Below are positions 16,820-25,784 of a stretch of DNA of 64,000 nucleotides, piece by piece (within the stretch, counting starts at the first letter, position 1; each line of letters opens with the position of its first letter). The notes beneath the pieces were generated by a model, which worked only from the letters and a program-made list of their open reading frames with translations, was not told the DNA's origin and made no database searches. Location: contig CAJPQK010000002.1 of assembly GCA_905372835.1 (NCBI GenBank), positions 62,001-126,000 on the forward strand, read 5' to 3'. A program made the position numbers and the translations under genes. The DNA comes from Candidatus Saccharimonadota bacterium (lineage in GTDB: Bacteria > Patescibacteriota > Saccharimonadia > Saccharimonadales > Saccharimonadaceae).

Positions 16820-18109
16820 CTATTCCGTCCTTAATGCCTCAATTGGGTCTAATTTTGTTGCCTTGCGGCTCGGCAGCCAGCCAGAAATTACCGCCATCAC
16901 CACTAGTCCAAATACCAGTAACCCAATCTGCAGCGGATTGATAACCAGTAGATTCGTCCCTGCGCTCAGGCCCAAAGCATTAGTAATCACCGGGTTCAGC
17001 AGCGTCACCAAACTCGCCAGCCCGACGCCAATCAAACCTCCCAGCAGTCCAACCCACGCCGCTTCATAACGGAATAATTTACCAATATCCCGACCACGCA
17101 TTCCCAATGCTTTCATCAAACCGATTTGGCTGGTACGCTCCAGCACCGAAATATACATAGTGTTAATAATCCCAAACACGCTTGCCAGCAGTGCCAATCC
17201 ACCAAATGCCGCCAGTGCCGCTTGAGCTACATTAACCATTGTCAGTAGTGCTTTTCTAATATCCTGAATTGAGTATGCACTATAATCTTTACCGATCACG
17301 TCTTTAGCAGTATCAACGTTCTTCTCATCATCCACCAAAGCAATCGCCGTTGAATACTGGTTTGGCTGGCTCTTGTCATGACTGAATTCATAGATAGCCT
17401 TAGCATCAGCCGTCGAGATTCTCAGCATTGGCTCATAAAACAAAATGGTGTCTGATTTTTTGTCGACTGCCGCAATCTTGAACGACACTTCTTTGGCGAC
17501 ATTACCACCCTGCGCTGCACTACGCACACCCAAGGTTATTGTTTGGCCAATCGCCGACTGCGCATCTTTGAAACCCAACTGCTTCACATAATCATTCGGG
17601 ATGATAATCTCACCTTGCTTTGGCATAAAATCTTCCAAAGTTCCCGCCGCCAATTCTGCCCGAGTCCTGTCCATCTTAACAGCCACCGTCAATGCAAATT
17701 TTTTATCATTAGCTGAGCTTTTAGCATACGCCACGCCATCAGTTGAATATGCTGGCGTTACCATTTTTACGTGCGGTGTTTGTCGGATCTTCTCCAGGTC
17801 CTTGTCATTGAGCGAATATTTGCTGCGTGCAGCCAATGCTTTATTCTTGTCAGCCTCTTCTGCCGAACTACCATATTCTGGCAATTCCTCTTTCTTTTCC
17901 GACTCCACCTTTTTACCGACCATAATTACTTTTTTATCACCAGCCGCATCAACGATACTGTTAGTATACAGCCGACCACCCTCACCAGCCATCAGGGCCA
18001 AGCCAATCGTAAACGCCCCGACGGAAATCGCCAATGCCGTCAAAATCGTCCGACCCTTTGACTGACGAAGGTTTCGCCTCGCCCGATTGATGATATCGAT
18101 TCTTCTCAT
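16820..18109 (-). CDS. ABC transporter permease (MacB/FtsX family)
   Basis: 429 residues: a first membrane helix (about 20-42, SKGRTILTALAISVGAF), a large extracytoplasmic MacB-like periplasmic-core domain (45-290), and three C-terminal helices (about 300-325, 345-375, 390-415) with the FtsX motif around LERTSQIGLMKALGM. It works with the ATPase 10 bp downstream as a mechanotransmission-type exporter. SD AAGGAG precedes the ATG, and a promoter with an overlapping inverted repeat lies 30-65 bp upstream. Confidence 0.9.
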   Translation of the reverse strand: MRRIDIINRARRNLRQSKGRTILTALAISVGAFTIGLALMAGEGGRLYTNSIVDAAGDKKVIMVGKKVESEKKEELPEYGSSAEEADKNKALAARSKYSLNDKDLEKIRQTPHVKMVTPAYSTDGVAYAKSSANDKKFALTVAVKMDRTRAELAAGTLEDFMPKQGEIIIPNDYVKQLGFKDAQSAIGQTITLGVRSAAQGGNVAKEVSFKIAAVDKKSDTILFYEPMLRISTADAKAIYEFSHDKSQPNQYSTAIALVDDEKNVDTAKDVIGKDYSAYSIQDIRKALLTMVNVAQAALAAFGGLALLASVFGIINTMYISVLERTSQIGLMKALGMRGRDIGKLFRYEAAWVGLLGGLIGVGLASLVTLLNPVITNALGLSAGTNLLVINPLQIGLLVFGLVVMAVISGWLPSRKATKLDPIEALRTE

Positions 18110-18136
18110 ACTATACTCCTTATAGTTTTGTTATGT

Positions 18137-18173
18137 ATAGTACTATGTTATACAAGGTACTATAAAAAGTCAA
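18137..18173 (-). promoter_or_regulatory. Promoter and candidate PadR operator of the ABC exporter operon
   Basis: On the minus strand TTGACT (18168-18173) is spaced 17 bp from TAACAT (18145-18150). An inverted repeat ATAGTAC (18137-18143) / GTACTAT (18157-18163) covers the -10 and spacer; the first arm is part of a perfect 10-bp palindrome ATAGTACTAT (18137-18146). Position and symmetry fit binding by the PadR protein encoded in the operon. Confidence 0.55.
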
Positions 18174-18207
18174 GTACTTTTGGCTAATTCTCTACCTAAA
18201 TAGCTGT

Positions 18208-18804
18208 CTACCCCTTAGATTTTTTCGATTTTTTATGTGATTTTTTATTTTGCTTTTTAGTGTCAGCCTCAGCAGTAGCATGTTTTTTAGATTCCTTGTT
18301 CACCAATTTCGCCATGTGCAGTGCCGCATCATAGAACGCCAGATCACCCCATACCCTTGTCTCCCCTTTACTATCATTGTCAACCACCGCAGAAATAACT
18401 ACCTGGTGCTGCTGCATTTCAAGTGTATCCCACGCTTCCTCTTGATCTGTAAAATCAATCTCTTTCAACCCATCTACAACATCAAACGTCCCGTCATATC
18501 GTCGACAGTCCGCCACGATACCTTGGCGTAAGCCTCCTTCATCAGCCTGTACCCACACATTCATCAATATAACAGTGCCCTTGGCCGGCAGTTTATCCAT
18601 ATCCAGCAGCTTCACTGGCTGTCGACCATCCACGGCCAGTCTGCCCATACCGTCTGCCTGTGTTTTATCAATATATATCACTTCCGGCAATTCTGTGTAT
18701 GGATCAATGTCAGGAATATACGGCACCTCAACCGGCAATGTCTCAACCGTTATTTGCCGCAAGCGCTCAGGAACGCCACCGGTCTCATGTTTCTTATTAG
18801 GCAT
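18208..18804 (-). CDS. Hypothetical protein with lysine-rich tail
   Basis: 198 residues from ATG 18804, chosen because AGGAAGGTGAG precedes it; a 6-residue longer frame is possible. I do not recognise the family. The body is acidic and beta-rich, with an aliphatic stretch around GTVILMNVWVQADEGG and the motif VWGDLAFYDAALH near residue 155. The last 30 residues are almost entirely Lys, Ser, Asn and Gln, suggesting nucleic acid or membrane contact. A VFGDLSF-like motif also occurs in the unknown protein at 34228-34887, but the resemblance is weak. A TGcTATACT box lies about 45 nt upstream. Confidence 0.6.
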   Translation of the reverse strand: MPNKKHETGGVPERLRQITVETLPVEVPYIPDIDPYTELPEVIYIDKTQADGMGRLAVDGRQPVKLLDMDKLPAKGTVILMNVWVQADEGGLRQGIVADCRRYDGTFDVVDGLKEIDFTDQEEAWDTLEMQQHQVVISAVVDNDSKGETRVWGDLAFYDAALHMAKLVNKESKKHATAEADTKKQNKKSHKKSKKSKG

Positions 18805-18876
18805 ACTCACCTTCCTGCCCACCGTTACATTGTCAACTAAGCTCAGTATAGCACAACAGAGAAATAATCTCTCGTC

Positions 18877-19830
18877 TCATTCCTCGTCGTATTCGTCCTC
18901 AATTTCCTGGTCCAAAATCTCCTCAATCACGTCCTCCAGCGTGATAATACCCAGTTCATTTTCATCATCCATCACCACAAATAAGTGATTGCGGGTTTGG
19001 ATAAATCGACTCAGCACCGTGTCCAGCCGCGACCGTGCATCGATGTCGTGAATCTTGTCTCGGTACAATTGACTAATCGGCAGCGGCAGATCACGCCCCA
19101 CCACATCTTTGACATACAAAACCCCTACCAACCGTTCATCGTCACGCACCGGGATCCGCGAATGCCCAGCGTGCTTGATCTGTGCCAGTAGTGTCGCGTC
19201 CAGCTCATCATCCAAATTCACCGTAAACACCTCACTCATCGGCGTTACCAAATCACCAGCTGTCTTTTTACTAAATTGCAGTGCCCCTGCCGCGATCCGA
19301 CTTTCGTCATAATCAACTGGGCTGTCCGACCGCTCGGCATGCTCGTGAATAATCTGTTCCAATTCTTGGTGTGAGTACAGCTGTGGTGCTTCCTTGCCCA
19401 CCCAACGGTTCAGTAGCTTCGACATTGGATGAGCCAGTGGCCAAAATAATACATAAATCACATCCAGCAGCCAGAAGAAATAGCGCGTGATCTGATAGCC
19501 GCGCTGCGTAAAAATCGCCTGCGGTAAAATCTCGCCAAACATCGTGATCAGTAATGTGGCAATCAGCCCACCAACCACGCCATTCGTCATATTGCCCAGC
19601 AAAATCGACATCGCCGTATTCACGCCGACGTTGCCCAGCAAAATACAGAAAATCAGATAGTAGCCATCTTTGCGGTAGCGATACACCCGTGCAGCGATCA
19701 CATCACCCTGCCGAGCCTTGCGCTTCAAATCATCCGGCCGCGCCATCATCAGCCCAATGTTCAAGCCGGAGAACGAGCCCGACAGTACCAGCAAAACCGC
19801 CGCCAATGCTAACAATAAAACGTCAGGCAT
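18877..19830 (-). CDS. CNNM/CorC-type membrane protein (DUF21 and CBS domains)
   Basis: 317 residues: a DUF21 membrane domain (1-140) with about four helices and the SGLNIGLM motif near the start, then a CBS pair (about 180-300; VTPMSEVF..., HSRIPV, GVLYVKDV, LGIITLEDVIEEILD). It ends in an acidic tail without the CorC/HlyC transporter-associated C-terminal domain. Family members take part in Mg2+ or other divalent cation transport and resistance. It starts 5 bp after the DUF2207 stop codon and is probably cotranscribed with it. Confidence 0.9.
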   Translation of the reverse strand: MPDVLLLALAAVLLVLSGSFSGLNIGLMMARPDDLKRKARQGDVIAARVYRYRKDGYYLIFCILLGNVGVNTAMSILLGNMTNGVVGGLIATLLITMFGEILPQAIFTQRGYQITRYFFWLLDVIYVLFWPLAHPMSKLLNRWVGKEAPQLYSHQELEQIIHEHAERSDSPVDYDESRIAAGALQFSKKTAGDLVTPMSEVFTVNLDDELDATLLAQIKHAGHSRIPVRDDERLVGVLYVKDVVGRDLPLPISQLYRDKIHDIDARSRLDTVLSRFIQTRNHLFVVMDDENELGIITLEDVIEEILDQEIEDEYDEE

Positions 19831-19835
19831 AGTGA

Positions 19836-21590
19836 TTACCAGCCGCCACCTCCGCTGCCACCTCCGCCGCCGCCAGCGAAGCCTCCACCAGTTGAGCCAC
19901 CAGAGGTAGATGAGTAATCACTGGCACTACTGGCCACGCTCGACAGGCTATTCATCCCAGCCGCAAATGCCGCCGCATTGAACGCGCCCTGACCACTGTA
20001 CCAATCTGGCTGCTCACCAACCTGCTCATAGTACCGACCCAGCTGCTTACTCCACTCTTTTTCCTGTCCAAACAACACCGCATACGGCAATACCCGCTCA
20101 TACAATTTCACCAATTGCTTCTCGTCAGACGCATCAACCTTGACTTTTTCCGCACCCTCAGGACTCTGTAGCATCTGTAAACGCTCAGCTTCAGCCACGC
20201 CAATGTACATCTTTAATCCTGCCAAATATCGCCTGAGTGCCAAGCCCTCGTCAGTCAGCGACCAGCCAAACGACAAAGCAAACACTATTCCCGCCACGAT
20301 CAGTAACATCGGCGACAGCAACAATACACTGATAACAAAAACCCACAGCGCCCACTTCTGCACGATCCGCTTATTCGCGAGTGTTTGTTCACACAAGGCA
20401 TAGTTACCACGAGCTAAATTCTTCAAATTTGTATCATCATCTCGTGTCCGCGCCGCATATGACAAATTGTTCTGTAGCTTTTTCAGATTTAGCCGCTGGC
20501 CTGGCTTTGGCATTGACGAGCCAAACATGTCCCGAATAACTTCAGACTCTTCCGACCTCAGCTCTTTCAAATCTTTCACAATTTCAATTTCGTACTGCGC
20601 CGACCGCAAAAACGACGCCTTTTTCACTTCGTACAGCTTGATATAGTGCCGCACTGCCAAATCCAACAACTGCGCCACCTTGGCTGACCCTTTGACCGCC
20701 AGAGCCTCGTAATTTTTCAAAATATACGCTGAGGTCATCACACTCGCCTGTTTTGGTGGCAAATACTCTGGCGGAATTGGTTTGAGTTCACGGTACCTAC
20801 CAAATAACCGCCGGTAACGCCAGACCAACAACAGCATCACTATAACTGCCAAACTACTTGCTATCGTCTGCACCGTTGCCCAAATTTTTATCAACTTTTC
20901 ACTCAACGTCTCTTGATACCCAGTAAACGTACTGCTATTAAAGCCGACTGCCATCGTTATGCCTTCACGGCGATTCAGGCGGCTCACATTTGTAACAATT
21001 TCACCCTTATCACCGCTGATATTACACCGCTTAGTTGAACCATGCGCACCAACATAACAAAACGCCTCACCCGCCCGCGCTGCTTGAAGCGACTCATCAA
21101 GTTTCACAGACACGCGTACATTTTGCATCGGCACTCGCCACTCATTGCCGATGACGTCCCAGTAAAACTCATCACGCCCCGTATTGTCATAATGCCTGGT
21201 CACATCACGCTGGGTGAACTTGATGACGTAGGTTTTTTCACCCTGAACGTAAACGTCTTTCTTGCCAATTCGTAACTCATCGCCGTTCCACGTATGCTCC
21301 AGCGACACACCCTGTCCATCAGTCACCGATTGCAACGAAAAATTCGTCGGATGATTATCATATTTCTTCACAAATATCGGTGCAATGCCACGGTTTTGGT
21401 TAGGCGGAAAATGAGCAGTAATTCGCCACGTTGCCGCCAATGTCGAACGGTTTTCACTGTCGCGACCCAGCGAGTACTCTGCGTCAAATTTAGTGATGGT
21501 AAAATTGTCCGTCTGCGACGCAAATGCCGCTTGGCCAGATCCAACTAACAAAGATCCAACGATTAGTATCCCCAATATAAATCGCTTCAT
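19836..21590 (-). CDS. DUF2207 family membrane protein
   Basis: 584 residues. An N-terminal signal sequence (MKRFILGILIVGSLLVGS, AxA-like site near ASQ) leads into an extracytoplasmic beta-rich DUF2207 domain (about 30-235). A membrane helix follows near 240-262, then a cytoplasmic part with another hydrophobic pair around 415-450. The C-terminus is a glycine/serine repeat (GGGFAGGGGGGSGGGGW), typical for this family. Function is unknown, envelope-located. TATAAT (21597-21602) is 6 nt before the ATG and TTGTAG lies 16 bp further up, so the mRNA is probably leaderless. Confidence 0.88.
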   Translation of the reverse strand: MKRFILGILIVGSLLVGSGQAAFASQTDNFTITKFDAEYSLGRDSENRSTLAATWRITAHFPPNQNRGIAPIFVKKYDNHPTNFSLQSVTDGQGVSLEHTWNGDELRIGKKDVYVQGEKTYVIKFTQRDVTRHYDNTGRDEFYWDVIGNEWRVPMQNVRVSVKLDESLQAARAGEAFCYVGAHGSTKRCNISGDKGEIVTNVSRLNRREGITMAVGFNSSTFTGYQETLSEKLIKIWATVQTIASSLAVIVMLLLVWRYRRLFGRYRELKPIPPEYLPPKQASVMTSAYILKNYEALAVKGSAKVAQLLDLAVRHYIKLYEVKKASFLRSAQYEIEIVKDLKELRSEESEVIRDMFGSSMPKPGQRLNLKKLQNNLSYAARTRDDDTNLKNLARGNYALCEQTLANKRIVQKWALWVFVISVLLLSPMLLIVAGIVFALSFGWSLTDEGLALRRYLAGLKMYIGVAEAERLQMLQSPEGAEKVKVDASDEKQLVKLYERVLPYAVLFGQEKEWSKQLGRYYEQVGEQPDWYSGQGAFNAAAFAAGMNSLSSVASSASDYSSTSGGSTGGGFAGGGGGGSGGGGW

Positions 21591-21596
21591 ACTCTA

Positions 21597-21602
21597 ATTA
21601 TA
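21597..21602 (-). promoter_or_regulatory. -10 element of the DUF2207 gene (leaderless)
   Basis: TATAAT on the minus strand, 6 nt before ATG 21590, with TTGTAG 16 bp upstream as -35. Confidence 0.55.
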
Positions 21603-21624
21603 ACAAACTAGAATCACGCTACAA

Positions 21625-23127
21625 TTACAACTTCACCTGCGGATATATCGCTCGCGTCGTCTCATCAATCTCATGACGCAGCTGCGGGAACGGTACACCT
21701 TCGCGCGCCGTCACACCTTCAAAAATCCAGAATACCCGCTCAGAATATCCCCAGCCACAAGCTGGCGGCATACCGTACTCCAGCATCTCCACAAAGTCGA
21801 TATCCAGCATCATCGCCTCGTCATCGCCCGCATCACGCATCTGTTGCTGCTCAACAAAGCGATTCAGCTGATCAATCGGGTCATTCAGCTCGGAAAAACC
21901 ATTCCCCAGCTCCGACCCAGCAATCACTGGTTGGAAACGCTCCACCGTCTGCGGATTGTCAGGGTTAGTCTTAGACAGCGGACTAATGAACTTTGGCGTA
22001 TTCACCAACCACACCGGCCCCGCCACATCTTTACGAATATTCTTCCACAATTTATCAATACCACGCGGGATGGAATCGGTCTTTTCCACTTCCAAGCCAT
22101 GCTCTTTCAACTTGGCAGCCACCTCGTCAATTGTCGTATTGTATACATCAATGCCATAGTGCTTGTTGATCACCTCAGCATAATCCCAAACTTCCCATTC
22201 GCCACTCATATCCACCGTGAACCGGCCCAGTTGGAACTGCAGTGTACCAAACGTTTCCTGCAATACATATTTATACATATCCTCCATGAAACGCATGCCA
22301 GCTCGCCAATCCCAGTACGCAGCGTACCACTCCATGGCGATGTGCTCTGGCAAATGCTCATCGGAATAATTCTCATTGCGAAAACGCGGCCCGAGGTCAT
22401 AGACCTTCTCGAACCCAGCGCCAACCAATCGCTTCAGCGGCAATTCATGAGAAATGCGCAAGTAAAACTGCTGGTCGTCCAGCGCATCCATGTGCGTCAC
22501 AAATGGGTTAGCATCAGCACCACCGGTGGTATGCTCCAATACCGGCACATTCACCTCAGTAAAGCCGTGCTGGTTAAGATAGTCACGCGTCGCCTGCCAA
22601 AACTTGCTGCGACGAACAAACCGCTGGCGCACTTCTGGATTAACATTCATATCGACATAGCGGCGGCGGAAGCGTTCTTCTTTGTTCTCCAATTTCTCCG
22701 GCATTGGCCTGAGTGACTTAGTTAATAACCGTAGCTCACGCACGCCAACCGACTTCTCGCCAGTCTGCGTTGTCGTCATCACTCCGCGCGCCTCAACAAA
22801 ATCACCCGTATCCAGAAGCTTCAGCTGCTTCATACCCAACATACCGCGGCCAGCGTCCAATTCAGCTACATCATCACGCTGCAAATATAGCTGCACCTCA
22901 CCGCTCCCGTCGCGCAGTTTGATGAACGCCAGCTTACCAAAACTGCGGATTGAAGTGATGCGACCTACAACAACCACTTCCTGACCCGCCAGCTCATCAT
23001 ACCGCGCCAAAACCTCAGCACACATATGCGTTCGTGCCGACTTTGCTGGATATGGATCAACACCCAATTCACGCAGGGTTTCTAATTTTCGTAACCGTTC
23101 GCTTCGATAATCTTGTAATGTAGCCAT
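21625..23127 (-). CDS. lysS: Lysyl-tRNA synthetase (class II)
   Basis: 500 residues: an N-terminal OB-fold anticodon-binding domain (about 45-140; VVVGRITSIRSFGKLAFIKLRD) and a class II catalytic domain with motif 1 around LNQHGFTEVNVPVLE, motif 2 GPRFRNENYSDEHLPEHIAMEW and a divergent motif 3 (GWGYSERVFWIFEGVTARE). The motif 3 segment differs from the usual GLGIDRLVM of LysRS but keeps the ER and FP.LR elements. The OB domain argues against an EpmA-like paralog. TATAAT lies 10 nt before the ATG, close to leaderless. It follows greA by 11 bp. Confidence 0.9.
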   Translation of the reverse strand: MATLQDYRSERLRKLETLRELGVDPYPAKSARTHMCAEVLARYDELAGQEVVVVGRITSIRSFGKLAFIKLRDGSGEVQLYLQRDDVAELDAGRGMLGMKQLKLLDTGDFVEARGVMTTTQTGEKSVGVRELRLLTKSLRPMPEKLENKEERFRRRYVDMNVNPEVRQRFVRRSKFWQATRDYLNQHGFTEVNVPVLEHTTGGADANPFVTHMDALDDQQFYLRISHELPLKRLVGAGFEKVYDLGPRFRNENYSDEHLPEHIAMEWYAAYWDWRAGMRFMEDMYKYVLQETFGTLQFQLGRFTVDMSGEWEVWDYAEVINKHYGIDVYNTTIDEVAAKLKEHGLEVEKTDSIPRGIDKLWKNIRKDVAGPVWLVNTPKFISPLSKTNPDNPQTVERFQPVIAGSELGNGFSELNDPIDQLNRFVEQQQMRDAGDDEAMMLDIDFVEMLEYGMPPACGWGYSERVFWIFEGVTAREGVPFPQLRHEIDETTRAIYPQVKL

Positions 23128-23138
23128 AATTATCTACA

Positions 23139-23594
23139 TTATAACAGAGAGGATATCGTATAGACAATTTCGCCCTTAGGCGTAGAAATCGTCACCTCAT
23201 CGCCGACTTTCTTACCCATCAGTGCCTGACCAATTGGCGACTCATCAGATATCTTGCCCTCCATTGGGTCTGCCTCAACAGGACCTACCACCGTGTAGGT
23301 AACCGTTTTGTCGCTATTCTTCAGCTCAACCGCACTACCCAGACCAACAACGGTTGCGTCAGCGCTCTTAATGATTGAAGCATGCTGTAAAATATCTTCA
23401 ATTTCAATAACACGAGTTTCCAATAGTCCCTGTTCTTCACGAGCAGCGTCATATTCAGCATTTTCACTGAGATCACCAAAACTTCGTGCTTCTGCGATTT
23501 TTTCTGCAATCTCTCCTCGGCGGCTCTTAAGTTCTGCCAGCTCTTTCTCTAGCTCTTTCCGACCCGAATCAGTGATCTGATATTTCTTATTCAT
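23139..23594 (-). CDS. greA: Transcription elongation factor GreA
   Basis: 151 residues. It rescues backtracked RNA polymerase by stimulating transcript cleavage. The N-terminal coiled coil (8-75) carries the acidic tip residues in GDLSENAEYDAAREEQ, and the C-terminal FKBP-like domain closes with SPIGQALMGKKVGDEVTI. An AAGGAG Shine-Dalgarno fixes the start. The upstream 110 bp contain a proS terminator and a long inverted repeat. Confidence 0.95.
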   Translation of the reverse strand: MNKKYQITDSGRKELEKELAELKSRRGEIAEKIAEARSFGDLSENAEYDAAREEQGLLETRVIEIEDILQHASIIKSADATVVGLGSAVELKNSDKTVTYTVVGPVEADPMEGKISDESPIGQALMGKKVGDEVTISTPKGEIVYTISSLL

Positions 23595-23630
23595 ATACTC
23601 TCCTTCTACTATATATAGTGGTGCAAAATC

Positions 23631-23652
23631 AAAAACACGCTATATCTAGCGT
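23631..23652 (-). terminator. Probable terminator downstream of proS
   Basis: On the minus strand ACGCTA-GATA-TAGCGT forms a 6-bp stem with a 4-nt loop followed by GTTTTTG. It lies between proS and greA on the same strand. Confidence 0.5.
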
Positions 23653-23694
23653 ATTGATATAATCATCGTGTAAGTACTATGATTGTATCAATAC
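23651..23694. repeat. 16-bp inverted repeat between proS and greA
   Basis: GTATTGATATAATCAT (23651-23666) pairs with ATGATTGTATCAATAC (23679-23694) with one mismatch across a 12-nt gap. It is AT-rich and contains TTGATACAAT on the minus strand, so it may be an operator over the greA promoter rather than a terminator. Function is inferred from position only. Confidence 0.55.
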
Positions 23695-23710
23695 TACCAG
23701 ACACTGTCAA

Positions 23711-24952
23711 CTAATCAATGAAAAATGCTACTAATTCGTCATAGCTTTTAGTGACAGTCTCGCCACTCTGACGGCTAGTTAGCTCAAACTCACCGCTGTC
23801 AACTCCTCGGTCACTGATGGTCACGCGCCACGGCATACCCATCAGTTCAGCGTCAGCAAACTTCACACCTGGACGTTCAGCCCTGTCGTCATACAACACC
23901 TCTACACCAGCCTTCATCAACGTGCCATACAGCTGATTTGCCAACTCACCACCGCGTTCACCGATTGCTACTAGTTGCAGCTTAAACGGCGCGATGTTTT
24001 CAGTCCACACCAAACCTTTTTCGTCAGCAAACTTCTCGACGATCACGCCCATCACACGCGTGATACCAATGCCATAGCTACCCATATAGGCATAGTGCTG
24101 TTGGCCATCTTCACCAGTGAAAACCAGTTTCATCTCCTCTGATTTTTGTGTACCAAAGTTGAAAATATTGCCAACTTCAGCTGTTTTGACCTTCTCCAGC
24201 TCGCTACGGTCAACGCCCAACTCTACAATTGCATCGTCAATCACTTCCTCATTTACTGCAATGTTCTTCCCGCGGTGCAAGTAGACATAGTCCTCGCCCG
24301 CCTCACAAATCGTCTGAAATTCGTGGCTAAACTTGGTAAATGCCCCACCGCTAGCAAACGTCACGTAAGTGTCCTGGCCAATCCCCAACCGATCATAGCA
24401 GCGCTTGTACGCCGCAATAACCGCCTCATAATACACATCCAGCTCTTCTCGGGTGGCGTGTACAGAGTACATGTCCTTCATGATAAATTCACGTCCGCGC
24501 ATGATACCACTCTTAGCTCTGAGCTCATTTCTCAATTTGTTCTGAAATTGATACACGCTAATTGGCAAATCTTTGTAGCTCTTGAGGTAATTACGCAGTA
24601 ATTCGATGATCGGCTCTTCGTGCGTCCAGCCAAAACCCACCTCAGTCCCGTCTTGCAAATGAGACTTAAACCAAACATCAACCAATTCATCACTCCACCG
24701 CCCTGTCTCTGTCCACAGCTCTTTGCGCTGCAGGCTGCTCATGATGAGCTCTTGGCTGTCGATCGCGTTCATTTCTTCTCGCACAATGCGCTTAATATTC
24801 TCCAATACACGCAGTCCTAATGGCGTGTACGAATACACACCAGCCATCGTTTTGTGAACATAACCAGCCTGGATCAACAACTGCGCATTCTTCGCCATCT
24901 CGTCACTTGGCGCAGTTTTGCTGGTTTTAGTAAATAATTGGCTCATTCTCAT
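23711..24952 (-). CDS. proS: Prolyl-tRNA synthetase, short form without editing insert
   Basis: A 413-residue class II synthetase charging tRNA-Pro. Motif 2 (RNELRAKSGIMRGREFIMKD) and motif 3 (YMGSYGIGITRVMG) are followed by an anticodon-binding HGTP domain (about 320-413). The roughly 180-residue INS editing domain found between motifs 2 and 3 in E. coli-type ProRS is missing, as in the short alphaproteobacterial form, so Ala-tRNA-Pro editing would need a separate YbaK-like protein. ATG 24952 is chosen because AAGGAG sits 8 nt upstream; ATG 24946 is the alternative. Confidence 0.93.
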   Translation of the reverse strand: MRMSQLFTKTSKTAPSDEMAKNAQLLIQAGYVHKTMAGVYSYTPLGLRVLENIKRIVREEMNAIDSQELIMSSLQRKELWTETGRWSDELVDVWFKSHLQDGTEVGFGWTHEEPIIELLRNYLKSYKDLPISVYQFQNKLRNELRAKSGIMRGREFIMKDMYSVHATREELDVYYEAVIAAYKRCYDRLGIGQDTYVTFASGGAFTKFSHEFQTICEAGEDYVYLHRGKNIAVNEEVIDDAIVELGVDRSELEKVKTAEVGNIFNFGTQKSEEMKLVFTGEDGQQHYAYMGSYGIGITRVMGVIVEKFADEKGLVWTENIAPFKLQLVAIGERGGELANQLYGTLMKAGVEVLYDDRAERPGVKFADAELMGMPWRVTISDRGVDSGEFELTSRQSGETVTKSYDELVAFFID

Positions 24953-24965
24953 ACGTCAAACTCCT

Positions 24966-25784
24966 TTACGTAAATAATATTCCAACAGCACTGTGAATAG
25001 CAATTGGATTGATAAACAATAGATAAAACGCCAAGCTGTTTTTGATGGCGTGCAGCACTACACTAGCCCAAACAGCACCCGTGTACTCACGCAACAAACA
25101 CGAGAAGATGCTGAGCACAAAGGTGTCTAGTACAACATTCCACTGCAAATTTTCACTGCCAATTGCCAAATGCGCTAAACCGAACGTGAGACTGGTGATG
25201 ATAACCGAAACTTTCACTGAATTTGTCTTGCGCAGCTTCGTGTATAGATAACCGCGAAATAGCAGCTCCTCTGCCAAAGGCGCCAACACCACCAGCGTGA
25301 AAAAGATCATGGCGTACTGAGCCTGCGAATACAATGTCGTCGTATCAAAAGGCAGCTGTTGTGCTTGCTTAAAATCTACGTCCAAAAACGTTACTGCCAA
25401 TGCTGCCACCATGATGGAACAAATAAAATACGCAACAAAGGCTGGCACAGGTATAACCAGGTCCAGCCATGCTGGTTTGCCGGTGACACCAAGATCTTTG
25501 ATGTTCGACTTGCGGCCAAACAACCAGTACGGCACCATAGTGACCATAACTACTGTAACTATCCACACGACCACCGAAATGCCAGTTGTTAGCAAGACCG
25601 ACGGGACACTCTTGAGCGGCACACCTGCCTGCACCAACAGCCACACTATCAACGAAACCAGTAGGCCTGACACCATGAACGATGCGTACGTCCAAACAGG
25701 CAATATCAAGCACCACAACCAGTTCTTGTTCGGCTGTACTAATTTTTTACTCTTATGCTTATGTGAATAATTTTGCAATGTCAT
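24966..25784 (-). CDS. CPBP family intramembrane metalloprotease
   Basis: 272 residues with about seven hydrophobic helices. The CPBP (Abi/CAAX-like) motifs are present: EELLFRGYLY (motif 1, around 172), FGLAH (motif 2), and a C-terminal VVLHAIKNS with the third His. Bacterial members act in envelope protein processing or self-immunity to peptides. The start overlaps the end of rseP by 26 nt, and proS follows after 13 bp. Confidence 0.85.
   Translation of the reverse strand: MTLQNYSHKHKSKKLVQPNKNWLWCLILPVWTYASFMVSGLLVSLIVWLLVQAGVPLKSVPSVLLTTGISVVVWIVTVVMVTMVPYWLFGRKSNIKDLGVTGKPAWLDLVIPVPAFVAYFICSIMVAALAVTFLDVDFKQAQQLPFDTTTLYSQAQYAMIFFTLVVLAPLAEELLFRGYLYTKLRKTNSVKVSVIITSLTFGLAHLAIGSENLQWNVVLDTFVLSIFSCLLREYTGAVWASVVLHAIKNSLAFYLLFINPIAIHSAVGILFT

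Noticed and set aside
21673..22716. 347-codon open frame on the plus strand
   Set aside because: It lies wholly antisense to lysS, has low-complexity His/Arg/Leu composition and no promoter or Shine-Dalgarno; lysS is certain.
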